A stretch of DNA of 64,000 bases from Hymenobacter rigui (GCF_003944715.1 NZ_RWIT01000011.1:62001-126000); one strand, 5' to 3'. Positions 33,508 through 45,124 are shown, counted from the first letter of the stretch. Numbers and translations are program-made. The notes: generated by a model from the letters alone, not told the origin.

Positions 33508-34293
33508 TTACGCCAGGTTATTGGAAGTAGCTTTTGCCAAAAGGAATTCTTGGTTCAGGATGGCAATGTTCTCCAGCGAAATGCCCACCGGGCACTCGGC
33601 GGCGCAGCTACCAATGTTGGTGCAGGCACCAAAGCCTTCCTTGTCCATCTGGGCTACCATGTTCTCCACGCGGGTTTTGCGCTCCACGTGGCCCTGGGGT
33701 AACAAGGCCAGCTGGCTTACCTTGGCCGATACGAACAGCATAGCCGAAGCGTTTTTGCAGGAAGCCACGCAGGCCCCGCAGCCAATGCAGGTAGCGGCCT
33801 CGAAAGCCCGGTCGGCAATCTGCTTCGGAATCGGAATTTCGTTGGCATCGGGCGTACCACCGGTGTTGATGGATACGTAGCCCCCGGCCTGGATAATCCG
33901 GTCAAAAGCCGAGCGGTCTACGCTCAGGTCCTTGTTTACGGGGAAAGCCGCCGCGCGCCAGGGTTCAATGGTGATGGTGTCACCATCGTTGAACTTGCGC
34001 ATGTGCAGCTGGCAGGTGGTAGTACCCGACTCAGGGCCGTGGGCCCGGCCGTTGATGAACAGGTTGCACGAGCCACAGATACCTTCGCGGCAGTCGTGGT
34101 CGAAAGCTACCGGCTCTTCGCCCTTGCGGAGCAGATCTTCATTGAGTACGTCCAGCATCTCCAGGAACGACATGTCGGGCGAAATATCCTTCACCTGATA
34201 GTCGACGATGCTGCCCTGGGTGTTACGATTCTTCTGCCGCCATACTTTTAGCGTCAGGTTCATCGGTTTGGCATTGGGGTTACTTCCAGCCAT
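33508..34293 (-). CDS. sdhB: succinate dehydrogenase / fumarate reductase iron-sulfur subunit
   Basis: A 261-residue electron-transfer subunit. The [2Fe-2S] ligands are in [12 protein letters not shown] (with a downstream TTTC), and the [4Fe-4S] and [3Fe-4S] ligands in [11 protein letters not shown] and [12 protein letters not shown]. It passes electrons from the SdhA flavin to the membrane cytochrome b. The C-terminal extension and partner SdhC type fit the B-type menaquinone-linked complex of Bacteroidota. It is the last gene of sdhCAB, separated from sdhA by 96 bases containing an inverted repeat. Confidence 0.95.
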   Translation of the reverse strand: MAGSNPNAKPMNLTLKVWRQKNRNTQGSIVDYQVKDISPDMSFLEMLDVLNEDLLRKGEEPVAFDHDCREGICGSCNLFINGRAHGPESGTTTCQLHMRKFNDGDTITIEPWRAAAFPVNKDLSVDRSAFDRIIQAGGYVSINTGGTPDANEIPIPKQIADRAFEAATCIGCGACVASCKNASAMLFVSAKVSQLALLPQGHVERKTRVENMVAQMDKEGFGACTNIGSCAAECPVGISLENIAILNQEFLLAKATSNNLA

Positions 34294-34303
34294 TGTATGT
34301 TGA

Positions 34304-34389
34304 GGGTATTGAGTAGTGAGTATTGGGTAGTGAGAGAATGGGGGTACTGAGCAGGAAGAAGCTTGCTACCCAGTACCCAATACTCACTA

Positions 34390-34392
<3 letters not shown>
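34304..34392. repeat. inverted repeat in the sdhA-sdhB spacer
   Basis: A perfect 18-bp arm pair, AGTAGTGAGTATTGGGTA at 34312-34329 and its complement at 34374-34391, flanked by further partial pairing. The right arm touches the sdhA stop codon. The sequence resembles the mraY-murD spacer repeat, so the same element family has entered two operons. Confidence 0.8.
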
Positions 34393-36324
<1,932 letters not shown>

Positions 36325-36343
36325 CGGCAGTCGAGTTTAGGAC

Positions 36344-37018
36344 TTATTTGAAGAAGTAGAAGTAGATCGGCATGGCCGCAAAGGCGGCGCACACGATGAT
36401 CGAGAAAGCATAGCCCACGAACTTGATGGCCGGGGTATACTTGCGGTGCGTCAGGCCCAGCGTCTGGAAGGCGCTGCTGAAACCGTGTAGCAGGTGGTAG
36501 AGCAGGGCTATCTGGGCCACTACATACAGCGTCACGTATAGCGGGTTTTTGAAGGCCGCCAGCACCAGAGCATACGCATCTTCGTTGCCATTGGCATCAC
36601 GCGGTACGTCGGTGAAGCGCAGGGAGCCGAAGAAGTTGTAGAGGTGAACAATCAGGAAGAACAGCACAATAGAGCCCAGCATTGCCATGCTGCGCGAGTG
36701 CCAGGAGCTGTTCTGCTCGATGTGGTTGGACACGTAGCCCTGGCCCCCACGGGCGGCGCGGTTTTTGGCCGCCAGCGTAAGGCCTTCATAAATATGGAAG
36801 CCAAAGCCCAGCACCAGCACGATTTCCAGCGTGCGAATCAGGGGGTTATGGCCCATAAACTCGGAATAGGCGTTGAATGCCACGCCATTGTCGGCCTTGA
36901 ACAGCTGCAGGTTGCCCACCAGGTGAACCACCAGGAAGGAGCAGAGAAACAAGCCGGTAACGGCCATAATTATTTTGCGGCCGATGCTACTGGAAAAGGT
37001 TTTGGAAATCCAACTCAT
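36344..37018 (-). CDS. sdhC: succinate dehydrogenase cytochrome b subunit
   Basis: A 224-residue membrane anchor with five hydrophobic segments, of the single-subunit diheme cytochrome b558 type (B-type complex, no SdhD). KIIMAVTGLFLCSFLVVHLVGNLQLF contains a heme-ligand His, FGFHIYEGL and FFLIVHLYNFF a second and third, and YHLLHGFSSAFQTLG a fourth. It accepts electrons from SdhB and exchanges them with menaquinone. It is the first gene of the operon; a TAnnTTTG promoter lies 41 bases upstream. Confidence 0.93.
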   Translation of the reverse strand: MSWISKTFSSSIGRKIIMAVTGLFLCSFLVVHLVGNLQLFKADNGVAFNAYSEFMGHNPLIRTLEIVLVLGFGFHIYEGLTLAAKNRAARGGQGYVSNHIEQNSSWHSRSMAMLGSIVLFFLIVHLYNFFGSLRFTDVPRDANGNEDAYALVLAAFKNPLYVTLYVVAQIALLYHLLHGFSSAFQTLGLTHRKYTPAIKFVGYAFSIIVCAAFAAMPIYFYFFK

Positions 37019-37058
37019 AGAGAGCTATTGAAGGGTTTGGGTAGGTCGGTTGTGACGG

Positions 37059-37090
37059 TCAAAGGTAGGCTCCAACCTAACAGGAAACAA
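37059..37090 (-). promoter_or_regulatory. sdhCAB promoter
   Basis: On the minus strand: TTG at 37090-37088, 21 bases of spacer, then TACCTTTG at 37066-37059, a perfect TAnnTTTG -7 box, 41 bases before the sdhC ATG. The spacing equals that of the aconitase promoter. Confidence 0.65.
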
Positions 37091-37252
37091 TCTGAATAAG
37101 CTGCCCGCGTTCTAGTGAATCTATCCGAAGCCAACTCCGTTAGTACATTGCCCTGGCATCATAACCTGGCAGCGCGTTTTTTGTTAGGTTGCTGCCCGGT
37201 TTTTACTGACCTTCCTGTCATCTGTCCTCCCGCCTGTTAAGCCACTGATTGT

Positions 37253-40102
37253 ATGATTATTTCGTTACACAACCGCCCGGTTCGGCTTTGGCTGACTGGG
37301 CTGCTTTTATGGGTAGTGTATCTGTGCGCTGCGCCGGCCGCCCACGCCACCCACCTACGAGCCGGCGACATTCAGGCCAAAACCGATACTACCGCTGCTC
37401 GTAATCCCCGTCGGATTTTCTTCAAGTTGGTGCTGTATTCCGCAGCGGGTACTGGTGTTGCCGATGAGCCTGCCGCAGCTATCTATTTTGGGGATAATAC
37501 CTGTACTGGTTCCAATCCTATTCCGCGCTTTAGCCGACAGCTTATCTCGCCGGATACATACCGTAACGTCTATTATTTCGAGCATACGTACAATTCTCCT
37601 GGTTCTTATAAGGTTGTATACCTAAGTAATTATCGAGTTGAAGGTGTTATCAACATGCTCAATTCGGTGAATACGCCGTTTCAGATATCCACAACCATTA
37701 CCATTGACCCTTTCCTGCAGAATACTTCCCCGGTCCTGACGGCACCGGCAATTGATAAGGCGGGTATTCGGCAAGTGTTTCTGCATAACCCGGCCGCGTA
37801 TGATGCCGATGGTGACTCTTTGGTATACTCCCTGCGGCCCAGTCAGCAGGCTCCTACGCCCGCTGGCTGTACACCGTCGCCTATTGACGTGGCCGGCTTC
37901 CGATACCCGAACGATGCGGCCCTGGGCGGCAATCCGGTGCAGGTGGCCTACGCTGGTCCGCCGGTGGGCCGCCCCGGTGACCCAGCTATTTTTGAGCAGG
38001 ATAGCCGCACCGGCCAGATTGTGTGGAATGCACCGGCGGTAGTTGGTGTTTACAACTTCGCGTTTTCAGTAAAAGAATACCGTCGTACACCGGGCGAGAA
38101 GGCCCGGTTGATTGGAGAGGTAGTGCGGGATATGCAGGTTACGGTAGTAGCCACCAATAATGCCCGGCCTACTATTGTGGTACCGGCCGATATCTGCGTG
38201 GTGGCGAATACGGCGGTACCCAACGGCATCGTAACGGCCACCGACCCCGACAACAACCCCATTACGCTGGAGGCTTTCGGTGGCATGCTGCCCCGGCCGG
38301 CCTCCTTCACGCAAACTGCCACCGGTCCGCCCACGGCCCGGGGCTTGTTTCAGTGGACTCCCACCTGCAACGATATTCGCTCGGAACCGCATCAGGTGCT
38401 GTTTAAGGCCACCGACCGGCCGGTAGCGGGGCAACCGCCTCTCATCGACCAGCGGGTGTGGCGCATAACGGTTATCGGGCCGGCTCCGCAGAACCTGCGC
38501 ACTACGTTGCAGGGCAGCACTACCCGGCTGGACTGGGACAGCTACAGCTGCCAGAATGCCGGAGCCCAGATCCTGATTTTCCGGCGCGAAAACTCCTTCC
38601 CCTTTACCCCCGGCCCCTGCGAAACGGGTTTGCCCGCGGCCGCCGGCTACACGCAGGTTGGCACGGTGAACGTAGGTTCGCGCACCTTCCTGGATGACAA
38701 CAACGGTAAAGGACTGGACCGGGGCAAGACGTATTGCTACCGCATCTATGTGCAGTTTGCGGCGCCGGCCGGCGGGGCCAGCCTAGCCTCCAACGAGGCC
38801 TGCGTTTCGCTGACCGGACGCTCAGCCCGTCTGACCAACGTAACCGTAGACCGTACTGATGCTGCCAATGGTCAGATTACGGTGCGGTGGACCAAGCCTA
38901 CCTCTTCGGCCGGCTTCGGCACGCCGCGTGGATACCGGTTATTCCGCGCTCCTTCGCTAAATCCGGCAACTACCGACTTCACCCAGGTATACACCACAAC
39001 CAATCTGGATGATACCACTTTCGTGAACAGTGGCCTGAATACGGTGGCCAACACGTACTCGTACCGGCTGGAGTTCTACAACGTGCCCGTAGTGGGGGCT
39101 GCCGAAGCTGTGGAAACGGCTGGCCCGGCCTCCAGCGTGCGGATAACCGGTACGCCGAACCCCATTGCCAACACCATCAGCGTAACCTGGACGTACAAAG
39201 TACCATGGGATAACACCAAGCGCCCCACCACGGTGTACCGCCGGGAGCCTACCGGTACTTTCCGGCCCATTGCCAAGGTAACCGGCACCGCTACGGGCGG
39301 CACGTTCACCGATGCCGGTACTACGGCTGCCCCGCTGGTGAAAGGCCGCACGTACTGTTACTACGTCAAAACCAATGGTACTTACGACAGCACTCTGCCT
39401 GACTCCCTCATCAACCTGAGTCAGCAGCAGTGTGTGGATCTGCAGTCGATTCCGTGTACGCCGGTGCTCACGCTCAAGCCTACCAATTGTGATAGTCTGG
39501 CCAGCCGCCTCTTCGATTTGCCGGTGACCCCGCTCAGTGGGCAGGTGTACACGAACTACCTGAGCTGGACGCTGAGCAACCTGCCCACCGCCGACTGCAG
39601 CAAGAACATTGTGTCCTATATCATCTTCTACGCGGCCACGGATGCGGATCCGCTGGTAGAGCTGACCCGCGTGCCCGGTTCCCAGACTACCTACCTGCAC
39701 CAGGGCTTGTCGTCGGCGCAGGGTTGCTACGCCGTGCAGGCCGTGGATGCCAACGGTGCCATAAGTGCCCTCAGCAACAAGGAATGCAAGGATAACTGCC
39801 TGCTGTTCCTGCTGCCCAACATCTTCACTCCGAACGGTGACGGCAAAAACGACACGTTCCGTCCGAAAGTGTTCAGCCCCATTCAGCGTACTTCCGTGAA
39901 AATCTTCAACCGCTGGGGCGTGAAGGTGTACGAGAGCGACAAAGACCCCCTCATCAACTGGAACGGGGGTAGCAGCGGCTCCGAAGGCGGTGGCAGTGGC
40001 AAAATGGCTGATGGTATGTACTTCTACCAGGCCGATGTGGAATTCAGCGACCTGAACCGTACTAAACGCACCTTCAAAGGCTGGGTGCAGATAAACCACT
40101 AA
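37253..40102 (+). CDS. large T9SS-exported surface protein with gliding-type C-terminal domain
   Basis: A 949-residue secreted protein. The signal peptide (about 1-32) ends AAPAAHA. The N-terminal half has immunoglobulin-like or cadherin-like beta repeats (FRYPNDAALGGNP, GRPGDPAIFEQDSRTGQIVWNAP). The middle (about 415-740) shows fibronectin type III-like units around AQILIFRRE, GYRLFRAPSL and RPTTVYRREPTG. The C-terminal 85 residues, LPNIFTPNGDGKNDTFRP to the end, are the CHU-type (gliding-motility-associated, type B) sorting domain recognised by the type IX secretion system. A role as adhesin or sheath component is likely but not provable. Confidence 0.85.
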   Translation: MIISLHNRPVRLWLTGLLLWVVYLCAAPAAHATHLRAGDIQAKTDTTAARNPRRIFFKLVLYSAAGTGVADEPAAAIYFGDNTCTGSNPIPRFSRQLISPDTYRNVYYFEHTYNSPGSYKVVYLSNYRVEGVINMLNSVNTPFQISTTITIDPFLQNTSPVLTAPAIDKAGIRQVFLHNPAAYDADGDSLVYSLRPSQQAPTPAGCTPSPIDVAGFRYPNDAALGGNPVQVAYAGPPVGRPGDPAIFEQDSRTGQIVWNAPAVVGVYNFAFSVKEYRRTPGEKARLIGEVVRDMQVTVVATNNARPTIVVPADICVVANTAVPNGIVTATDPDNNPITLEAFGGMLPRPASFTQTATGPPTARGLFQWTPTCNDIRSEPHQVLFKATDRPVAGQPPLIDQRVWRITVIGPAPQNLRTTLQGSTTRLDWDSYSCQNAGAQILIFRRENSFPFTPGPCETGLPAAAGYTQVGTVNVGSRTFLDDNNGKGLDRGKTYCYRIYVQFAAPAGGASLASNEACVSLTGRSARLTNVTVDRTDAANGQITVRWTKPTSSAGFGTPRGYRLFRAPSLNPATTDFTQVYTTTNLDDTTFVNSGLNTVANTYSYRLEFYNVPVVGAAEAVETAGPASSVRITGTPNPIANTISVTWTYKVPWDNTKRPTTVYRREPTGTFRPIAKVTGTATGGTFTDAGTTAAPLVKGRTYCYYVKTNGTYDSTLPDSLINLSQQQCVDLQSIPCTPVLTLKPTNCDSLASRLFDLPVTPLSGQVYTNYLSWTLSNLPTADCSKNIVSYIIFYAATDADPLVELTRVPGSQTTYLHQGLSSAQGCYAVQAVDANGAISALSNKECKDNCLLFLLPNIFTPNGDGKNDTFRPKVFSPIQRTSVKIFNRWGVKVYESDKDPLINWNGGSSGSEGGGSGKMADGMYFYQADVEFSDLNRTKRTFKGWVQINH

Positions 40103-40132
40103 TGGCTGTTATTGGTTGAGCCTCGTAAGTAG

Positions 40133-40166
40133 ACGGGCATATCCTACCAGGATATGCCCGTTTTTT
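40133..40166 (+). terminator. terminator after the surface protein
   Basis: A 13-bp stem (40133-40145 with 40149-40161), 3-base loop, then a T-tract to 40166, located 30 bases after the stop at 40102. Confidence 0.85.
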
Positions 40167-40194
40167 GTACCCGAACTTCTTACTCATTCCTTCC

Positions 40195-40524
40195 ATGAAA
40201 TATTACCTGTCAATCGGTGTCCTGTTGCTGGCAGCAGCCTGTACCACTCCGCAATCAACCACTACCGAGACCCCAGCCGCTGTGCCCGATGCCACCACCG
40301 CTGGCGCAATTACCCAGGAGCAGGCCACGGTGCTGGCAACCCGCTATTTCCGCTCCCTGCCCGACTCGGCAGTGTACCAGTTGCCCACTATGCGGTTAAT
40401 GGACGCCGGGCCGCGCTGGCAGGTGCTGGTAAAGCGCACTGACCGCGTGGGACGCATGCCTGATGGGAGTGCCATTGAGATAGATAAGCAAAGTGGCAGC
40501 ATCAGCACCGTGCCGGTGAAATAG
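40195..40524 (+). CDS. small lipoprotein of unknown function
   Basis: The ATG at 40195 gives 109 residues with a clear lipoprotein signal (MKYYLSIGVLLLAAAC, Cys16). A Thr/Pro-rich linker and a small domain AITQEQATVLATRYFRSLPD ... WQVLVKRTDRVG ... AIEIDKQSGSISTVPV follow. The helix-then-strands pattern resembles the small NTF2-fold or PepSY-like domains of Bacteroidota lipoproteins, but I cannot assign it firmly. The longer frame from 40165 overlaps the preceding terminator and lacks a better signal. It is probably a single-gene unit upstream of fabD. Confidence 0.7.
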   Translation: MKYYLSIGVLLLAAACTTPQSTTTETPAAVPDATTAGAITQEQATVLATRYFRSLPDSAVYQLPTMRLMDAGPRWQVLVKRTDRVGRMPDGSAIEIDKQSGSISTVPVK

Positions 40525-40649
40525 ACTATGAGCTGCGGCTGCGTTGTGCATTCAAGCGGTTTTATGCAGCTTGCAGCTTCATTTTCTCATTCTCTTTAGT
40601 CTGCTGAGGCTTGGCTCCACCCACCGCTCAGCAGCATAACTCCCCGACG

Positions 40650-41537
40650 ATGAAAGCAGTTATCTTCCCCGGCCAGGGCAGTCAGTTCAGTGGTATGGGC
40701 CGCGACCTGTACGAGCAGCATCCGGAGGCCAAACGGCTAATGGACCAGGCCAACGAAATTCTGGGCTTTTCGCTCACCGACGTCATGTTCTCAGGTTCCG
40801 AAGAAGACCTGCGCCGCACCGACGTAACCCAACCGGCCATTTTCCTGCACTCTGTGGCGTTGGCGGCGGTATTGCCCGAACTGAAGCCCGACATGGTAGC
40901 CGGCCATTCGCTCGGCGAGTTCTCGGCGCTGGTGGCTGCCAAAGTGCTGCGCTTTGAAGATGCACTGCAGCTGGTAGCCAAGCGTGCCCAGGCTATGCAG
41001 GCCGCCTGCCTGGAGCAGCCCGGTACCATGGCCGCCATTCTGGCCCTCGATGATGACACCACCGCCCGCATCTGTCAGGAAATTACGGATGGCGGCAACG
41101 TGGTAGTGGCGGCCAACTACAATTGCCCCGGGCAACTGGTTGTATCTGGCTCCCAGCGCGGCATTGAGCTGGCGTGTGAGCAGCTGAAAGCCGCCGGTGC
41201 CAAGCGGGCCCTGCCGCTGCCCGTGGGTGGCGCGTTCCACTCACCCCTGATGCAGTCGGCCGAGGCAGCGCTGGCCGAAGCCATTGCCAAAACCACTTTC
41301 TCGGCCGGTATCTGCCCCGTGTATCAGAACGTGGACGCCGCCCCCCACACCAACCCCGACGAAATCCGGGAAAACCTGGTGCGGCAACTCACGGCACCGG
41401 TTCGCTGGACCCAGAGTGTGCAGCGCATGGTGCAGGATGGTGCCACGGAGTTTGTGGAGTGTGGTCCCGGCAAAGTGCTGCAGGGCCTCGTAAAGAAGAT
41501 TGCGCCGGAGGTTGCCGTTAGCTCAGCTGCTGTGTAG
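40650..41537 (+). CDS. fabD: malonyl-CoA:ACP transacylase
   Basis: A 295-residue cytosolic enzyme that loads malonate onto acyl carrier protein for fatty acid synthesis. From ATG 40650 it begins MKAVIFPGQGSQFSGMG. The catalytic Ser87 is in GHSLGE, the catalytic His in GGAFHSPLM (about 200), and the C-terminal FVECGPGKVLQGLVK is typical. Length is normal for FabD. The earlier in-frame ATG would add 13 residues not found in the family. A bidirectional terminator follows. Confidence 0.95.
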   Translation: MKAVIFPGQGSQFSGMGRDLYEQHPEAKRLMDQANEILGFSLTDVMFSGSEEDLRRTDVTQPAIFLHSVALAAVLPELKPDMVAGHSLGEFSALVAAKVLRFEDALQLVAKRAQAMQAACLEQPGTMAAILALDDDTTARICQEITDGGNVVVAANYNCPGQLVVSGSQRGIELACEQLKAAGAKRALPLPVGGAFHSPLMQSAEAALAEAIAKTTFSAGICPVYQNVDAAPHTNPDEIRENLVRQLTAPVRWTQSVQRMVQDGATEFVECGPGKVLQGLVKKIAPEVAVSSAAV

Positions 41538-41557
41538 CCGTAATTATTTATAGTAAG

Positions 41558-41591
41558 AAAAGCCCTGCCGATGTACGTTGGCAGGGCTTTT
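41558..41591. terminator. bidirectional terminator between fabD and methyltransferase
   Basis: A 12-bp stem AAAAGCCCTGCC (41558-41569) with 41580-41591, 10-base loop, T-rich on both strands; serves the two convergent genes. Confidence 0.85.
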
Positions 41592-41612
41592 TGGTAGTTG
41601 CAGGAGAGTGGA

Positions 41613-42458
41613 CTACTTCTCGCCCGACACAACAATGGTTCCGTAGTCAAGCGCCACTTGTGTACGCGGGTAGCGCTGGGCAATTGTGCTGAAAACCTCC
41701 TGGCGAATGGCTTCGCGGGTATCCTGATCAGCTTTACTCATAGCAAACACCACGGGAGCGGCCACTTCATTCATGAAGTTCCAATAGTTCTCAGCAGTAT
41801 TGCACTGCAGCTGACCTGTTACGGCTTTTTCAGTTACGTTGCGCAGGCCAGCCTGCTGAAATAGATTAGCCAGTGCCCCTGGTGCTCCGCAACGGAACAT
41901 GCCAGGCGCGCCGGCTGGCGGAGCAGGCAATTGCAGGTGCCGGTTAATAGCCCCCATGATGGTAGTAACCCAGGTATTTTCGGCTGGTACGCTCCATACG
42001 GCGGCGGCTATGCGGCCATCAGGTTTCAGCACCCGCACCATTTCCTGCGCTGCCAGCAGCATATCCGGGAAAAACATAAATCCGAAGCGGCAGCTGATGG
42101 CGTCAAAGGTGGCATTATCAAAAGGTAGCTCACACACGTCGCACACTACGGTTTCGTAGTTGGTAATGCCTTTGCGGGCGGCGTTTTCGCGGGCTACATC
42201 CAGCATTTTCTCGGCCAGGTCAGTAATAACCACTTTACCATCCTTGGTAACAGCGGCAATGCTCAGGCCCGGCTCGCCGGTGCCGGCCGCCACATCCAGC
42301 ACTACATCGGAGCTGGTCAGGTGCAATGCCTGCATAATTTCTTCCCCCATTGGCCGCAGCCACTCCATCGTAAAGTCGTCCCACTTCTGCCAGCCGGCCG
42401 AAAACTTATTCCACGTTTCCTTCTGCTGTTCCCGGATCTGTTCCAGCTGTGCTTCCAT
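41613..42458 (-). CDS. class I SAM-dependent methyltransferase
   Basis: A 281-residue Rossmann-fold methyltransferase. SAM-binding motif I is VLDVAAGTGEPG (about 53-64), the acidic end of strand 2 VITDLAEKMLDVARE, motif II region FDNATFDAISCRFGFMFFPD, and MVRVLKPDGRIAAAVW is motif III. It resembles UbiE/COQ5-like small-molecule methyltransferases but is longer at the C-terminus, so a quinone role is uncertain; menaquinone methylation is one option. It is monocistronic, convergent with fabD. Confidence 0.85.
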   Translation of the reverse strand: MEAQLEQIREQQKETWNKFSAGWQKWDDFTMEWLRPMGEEIMQALHLTSSDVVLDVAAGTGEPGLSIAAVTKDGKVVITDLAEKMLDVARENAARKGITNYETVVCDVCELPFDNATFDAISCRFGFMFFPDMLLAAQEMVRVLKPDGRIAAAVWSVPAENTWVTTIMGAINRHLQLPAPPAGAPGMFRCGAPGALANLFQQAGLRNVTEKAVTGQLQCNTAENYWNFMNEVAAPVVFAMSKADQDTREAIRQEVFSTIAQRYPRTQVALDYGTIVVSGEK

Positions 42459-42600
42459 GGCGTTTGAGGAGTTGAGGGTGAGAGTACTATAGGGTCATTG
42501 CGGTGCGGGGTAAAACGGTGGAGGATGCAGGTCCGCCTACGGCCACCGGAGGTGTATCCGGCGGGCACAACAGCGGCGAATGATGAATATTCTAATATAC

Positions 42601-43083
42601 CTATTTTATCGGTTGTACTGGTAGTGTATCGGGGCAGGCGGCCAGGAGCTGCGCCACTGAACGGCCCAGCTCTGGGTGTTGCACATCGGCGGCAATATCT
42701 GCCAGCGGCACCAGGGCAAACCGCCGCTCTGGCAGGCGTGGGTGCGGCAGCTGCAGGTGGGGAGTATCCAGCACCAAGGCGTCGTAGAGGAGAATATCCA
42801 CATCAAGCGTGCGGGCCCCCCAGCGTACCAGCCGCTCCCGGCCGGCCAGGTGCTCAACCGCCAGACACGCCTGCAGCAGCTCTTCCGGCGCTAATACAGT
42901 ATGGAGTTCCACTGCCTGGTTGAGAAAAGGAGGCTGATCCTCCAGGCCCCAGGCGGCAGTTTCATACAGGCCGGAAACAGCGGCTACGATGCCAGCCGTT
43001 TCATTCAGGTTCCGGATGGCTTGTTGAAGTATTGTAAGCCGGTTGCCCAGGTTGGAGCCGAGCAGGAGGTAAGCAGTAGGCAT
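42601..43083 (-). CDS. folK: 6-hydroxymethyl-7,8-dihydropterin pyrophosphokinase
   Basis: A 160-residue enzyme of folate synthesis that transfers pyrophosphate from ATP to 6-hydroxymethyldihydropterin. From ATG 43083 it begins MPTAYLLLGSNLGNR. Conserved SGLYETAAWGLEDQPPFLNQAVEL, the RWGARTLDVDILLYD block with the magnesium-binding aspartates, and LPHPRLPERRFALVPLADIA are all present. Upstream in-frame sequence to 43239 is not HPPK-like and overlaps the hydrolase. It lies 11 bases after the hydrolase stop on the same strand. Confidence 0.95.
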   Translation of the reverse strand: MPTAYLLLGSNLGNRLTILQQAIRNLNETAGIVAAVSGLYETAAWGLEDQPPFLNQAVELHTVLAPEELLQACLAVEHLAGRERLVRWGARTLDVDILLYDALVLDTPHLQLPHPRLPERRFALVPLADIAADVQHPELGRSVAQLLAACPDTLPVQPIK

Positions 43084-43094
43084 ACGGCTTCGCT

Positions 43095-43967
43095 TTACAA
43101 TACGCGCCGCAGAAACTCCACCGTCGCCTCGGCGGCCTGTTGGGCCTCGGCGGGGAGTTGTTGCTGCTGCCAGGGGTGGGCACCACCGAAATTGTGCGTT
43201 ACGCCGGGCAGCACGACCAGCTCGGCGGCAGGCTGCCACTCCTTCAGCTGATGGGCGCGCGCCAGCGGTACGGTTTCGTCCTGGTCGCCGTGCAGCACCA
43301 GCAGCGGCCGGCCTTTCAGCTTGCGGCGCAGTCCGTGCCGGATATCAAGTCGTAGCCTGTTCTTGTGGTAGTCTTCCACAATCTGAAAATACAGCGGCAA
43401 CTGCTGGCCCGTACGGCTGTTTTCGACGTGAAATACGCCCTGCTGCTGCCATTGCTGCATAAGGGGCTCCGGCCAGCCGGGGTTTACGTCGCTGATGGCG
43501 GCCCAGGTAACTACGGCCTTCACTCGCGGGTCTTCGGCGGTTTTCAGCAGCACCAGTCCGCCGCCCCGGCTGTGGCCTATCAGGGCCAGGCACGAAAGAT
43601 CCATTTCCGCGGCAGGTAGCGCAGTCTGCTCCGCCGAAAACAACGTGTCCAGCAGCACGCCAATATCATCCAGCTCCAGGCTGAAGTTGTTGCGGCCAAA
43701 GGCTTCCAGGTCTTCCAGGTCGCCGGTGCCGCCTACCACCAATCCATTGTGCGATAGGTTAAGCTTCACAAGCACGAAGCCCTGCCGGGCAAACCAGTCA
43801 GCCAGCACATTAAAATGGCCCCAATCTTTGAAGCCCTTGAAGCCGTGTACAAATACCACTACTGGCTTCGGACGGCCATCGGCCACAAAGCGGGCATCGG
43901 CCGCGAAGGGGCGGCTGTGGTGGGGGCTGGACAGCAGAAAATCGACGAACGTGGGCTCAGCAGACAT
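43095..43967 (-). CDS. alpha/beta hydrolase, esterase/dienelactone-hydrolase-like
   Basis: A 290-residue cytosolic hydrolase. The oxyanion-loop HGFKG is near residues 41-45, the nucleophile Ser133 sits in GHSRGG, an acidic residue in HGDQDETVP, and the catalytic His in VTHNFGG. No signal peptide. The build fits acylaminoacyl-peptidase or dienelactone-type serine hydrolases that act on small esters or peptides; substrate unknown. It is probably co-transcribed with folK, and is divergent from the polyprenyl synthase. Confidence 0.85.
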   Translation of the reverse strand: MSAEPTFVDFLLSSPHHSRPFAADARFVADGRPKPVVVFVHGFKGFKDWGHFNVLADWFARQGFVLVKLNLSHNGLVVGGTGDLEDLEAFGRNNFSLELDDIGVLLDTLFSAEQTALPAAEMDLSCLALIGHSRGGGLVLLKTAEDPRVKAVVTWAAISDVNPGWPEPLMQQWQQQGVFHVENSRTGQQLPLYFQIVEDYHKNRLRLDIRHGLRRKLKGRPLLVLHGDQDETVPLARAHQLKEWQPAAELVVLPGVTHNFGGAHPWQQQQLPAEAQQAAEATVEFLRRVL

Positions 43968-44143
43968 AAAGGCGAAGGTAGGTGCTGGGTAGAAAAATCA
44001 GGAAAACCAGGGGAAACCAGTGGATTTCGTGTAGCAACAGCAGTATTTACGCAAGTAACCGGATTCGTACAACAACCTCCCGGATTCTGCGGCCGCACTA
44101 TCTCAGTGTTTCCCCGTATCATTGCAGCGCCCAAATTACCCGC

Positions 44144-45124
44144 ATGACAGTTACGCTGGACCAGATACAGGCTCCCATTGCCGCCGAAATGGAGGAATTC
44201 GAGAAGAAATTCCGCCAGTCCATGCAAACCCGTCAGCTGTTGCTGGATAAAATCATGGGCTATATTGTGAAGCGCAAGGGTAAGCAGATCCGGCCCATGT
44301 TTGTGTTCTTCACAGCCAAAATCAGCGGCGGCGACCCGCTGCCGGAAGCCTCCTTCCGGGGCGCGGCCCTCATTGAGCTGCTGCACACGGCCACGCTGGT
44401 GCACGATGATGTGGTAGATGAGAGCAACTACCGGCGCGGGTTCTTCAGTATCAATGCCCTCTGGAAAAACAAGATTGCCGTGCTGGTAGGCGACTATCTG
44501 CTCAGCAAAGGCCTGCTCCTGAGCCTCGAAAACAACGACTACGAGCTGCTCAAAATAGTAAGCAACGCCGTGAAGGAGCTGAGCGAAGGGGAGCTGCTGC
44601 AAATTGAAAAAGCCCGCCGCCTCGATATTACCGAGGATGTGTACTTCGAGATTATCCGCCAGAAAACCGCTTCGCTGATTGCTTCCTGCTGCGCCGTGGG
44701 AGCCGCCTCGGCCGGCGCTGATGCTGACACGGTGGAGCGCGCCCGCCTGTTTGGGGAGAAGGTGGGTATGGCCTTTCAGATCAAAGACGACCTGTTCGAC
44801 TTCGGTACTGCTGAAATTGGCAAGCCGGTGGGCATTGATATCAAGGAGAAGAAGATGACCCTGCCGCTTATCTATGCCCTGCAGCAGGCCGACTGGCTCA
44901 CCAAGCGCCGCATTATCTACAACGTAAAAAACAACGACGGCCGCAAAGACCGGGTGCAGGCCGTTATCGACTTCGTGAAGCAGTCGGGTGGGCTGGACTA
45001 CGCCATTCAGGTGATGAAGCGCTACCGCGACGAGGCGCTGGAAATCCTACGCACCTTTCCCGAGTCGGCCTCCCGCACTTCCCTGGAGCAGCTTATCAAC
45101 TACACCATCGAGCGGAATCACTGA
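44144..45124 (+). CDS. all-trans polyprenyl diphosphate synthase
   Basis: A 326-residue trans-prenyltransferase. From ATG 44144 it begins MTVTLDQIQAPIAAEMEEF. The first aspartate-rich motif is in LVHDDVVDES (about 86-95), the second in FQIKDDLFDFG, with KGKQIRP and GEGELLQ-type contacts also present. It condenses IPP units to make the side chain of menaquinone; chain length cannot be read with certainty (the motif 1 context fits long chains, C30-C50). Upstream in-frame residues to 43982 have no homology-like content. It uses products of the IspH step encoded at the left edge. Confidence 0.92.
   Translation: MTVTLDQIQAPIAAEMEEFEKKFRQSMQTRQLLLDKIMGYIVKRKGKQIRPMFVFFTAKISGGDPLPEASFRGAALIELLHTATLVHDDVVDESNYRRGFFSINALWKNKIAVLVGDYLLSKGLLLSLENNDYELLKIVSNAVKELSEGELLQIEKARRLDITEDVYFEIIRQKTASLIASCCAVGAASAGADADTVERARLFGEKVGMAFQIKDDLFDFGTAEIGKPVGIDIKEKKMTLPLIYALQQADWLTKRRIIYNVKNNDGRKDRVQAVIDFVKQSGGLDYAIQVMKRYRDEALEILRTFPESASRTSLEQLINYTIERNH

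Noticed and set aside
38957..40099. Minus-strand frame opposite the surface protein
   Set aside because: Same reason: shadow of a coding strand with conserved T9SS domain.
43982..44143. N-terminal extension of the polyprenyl synthase
   Set aside because: No conserved content; the family start is at 44144.
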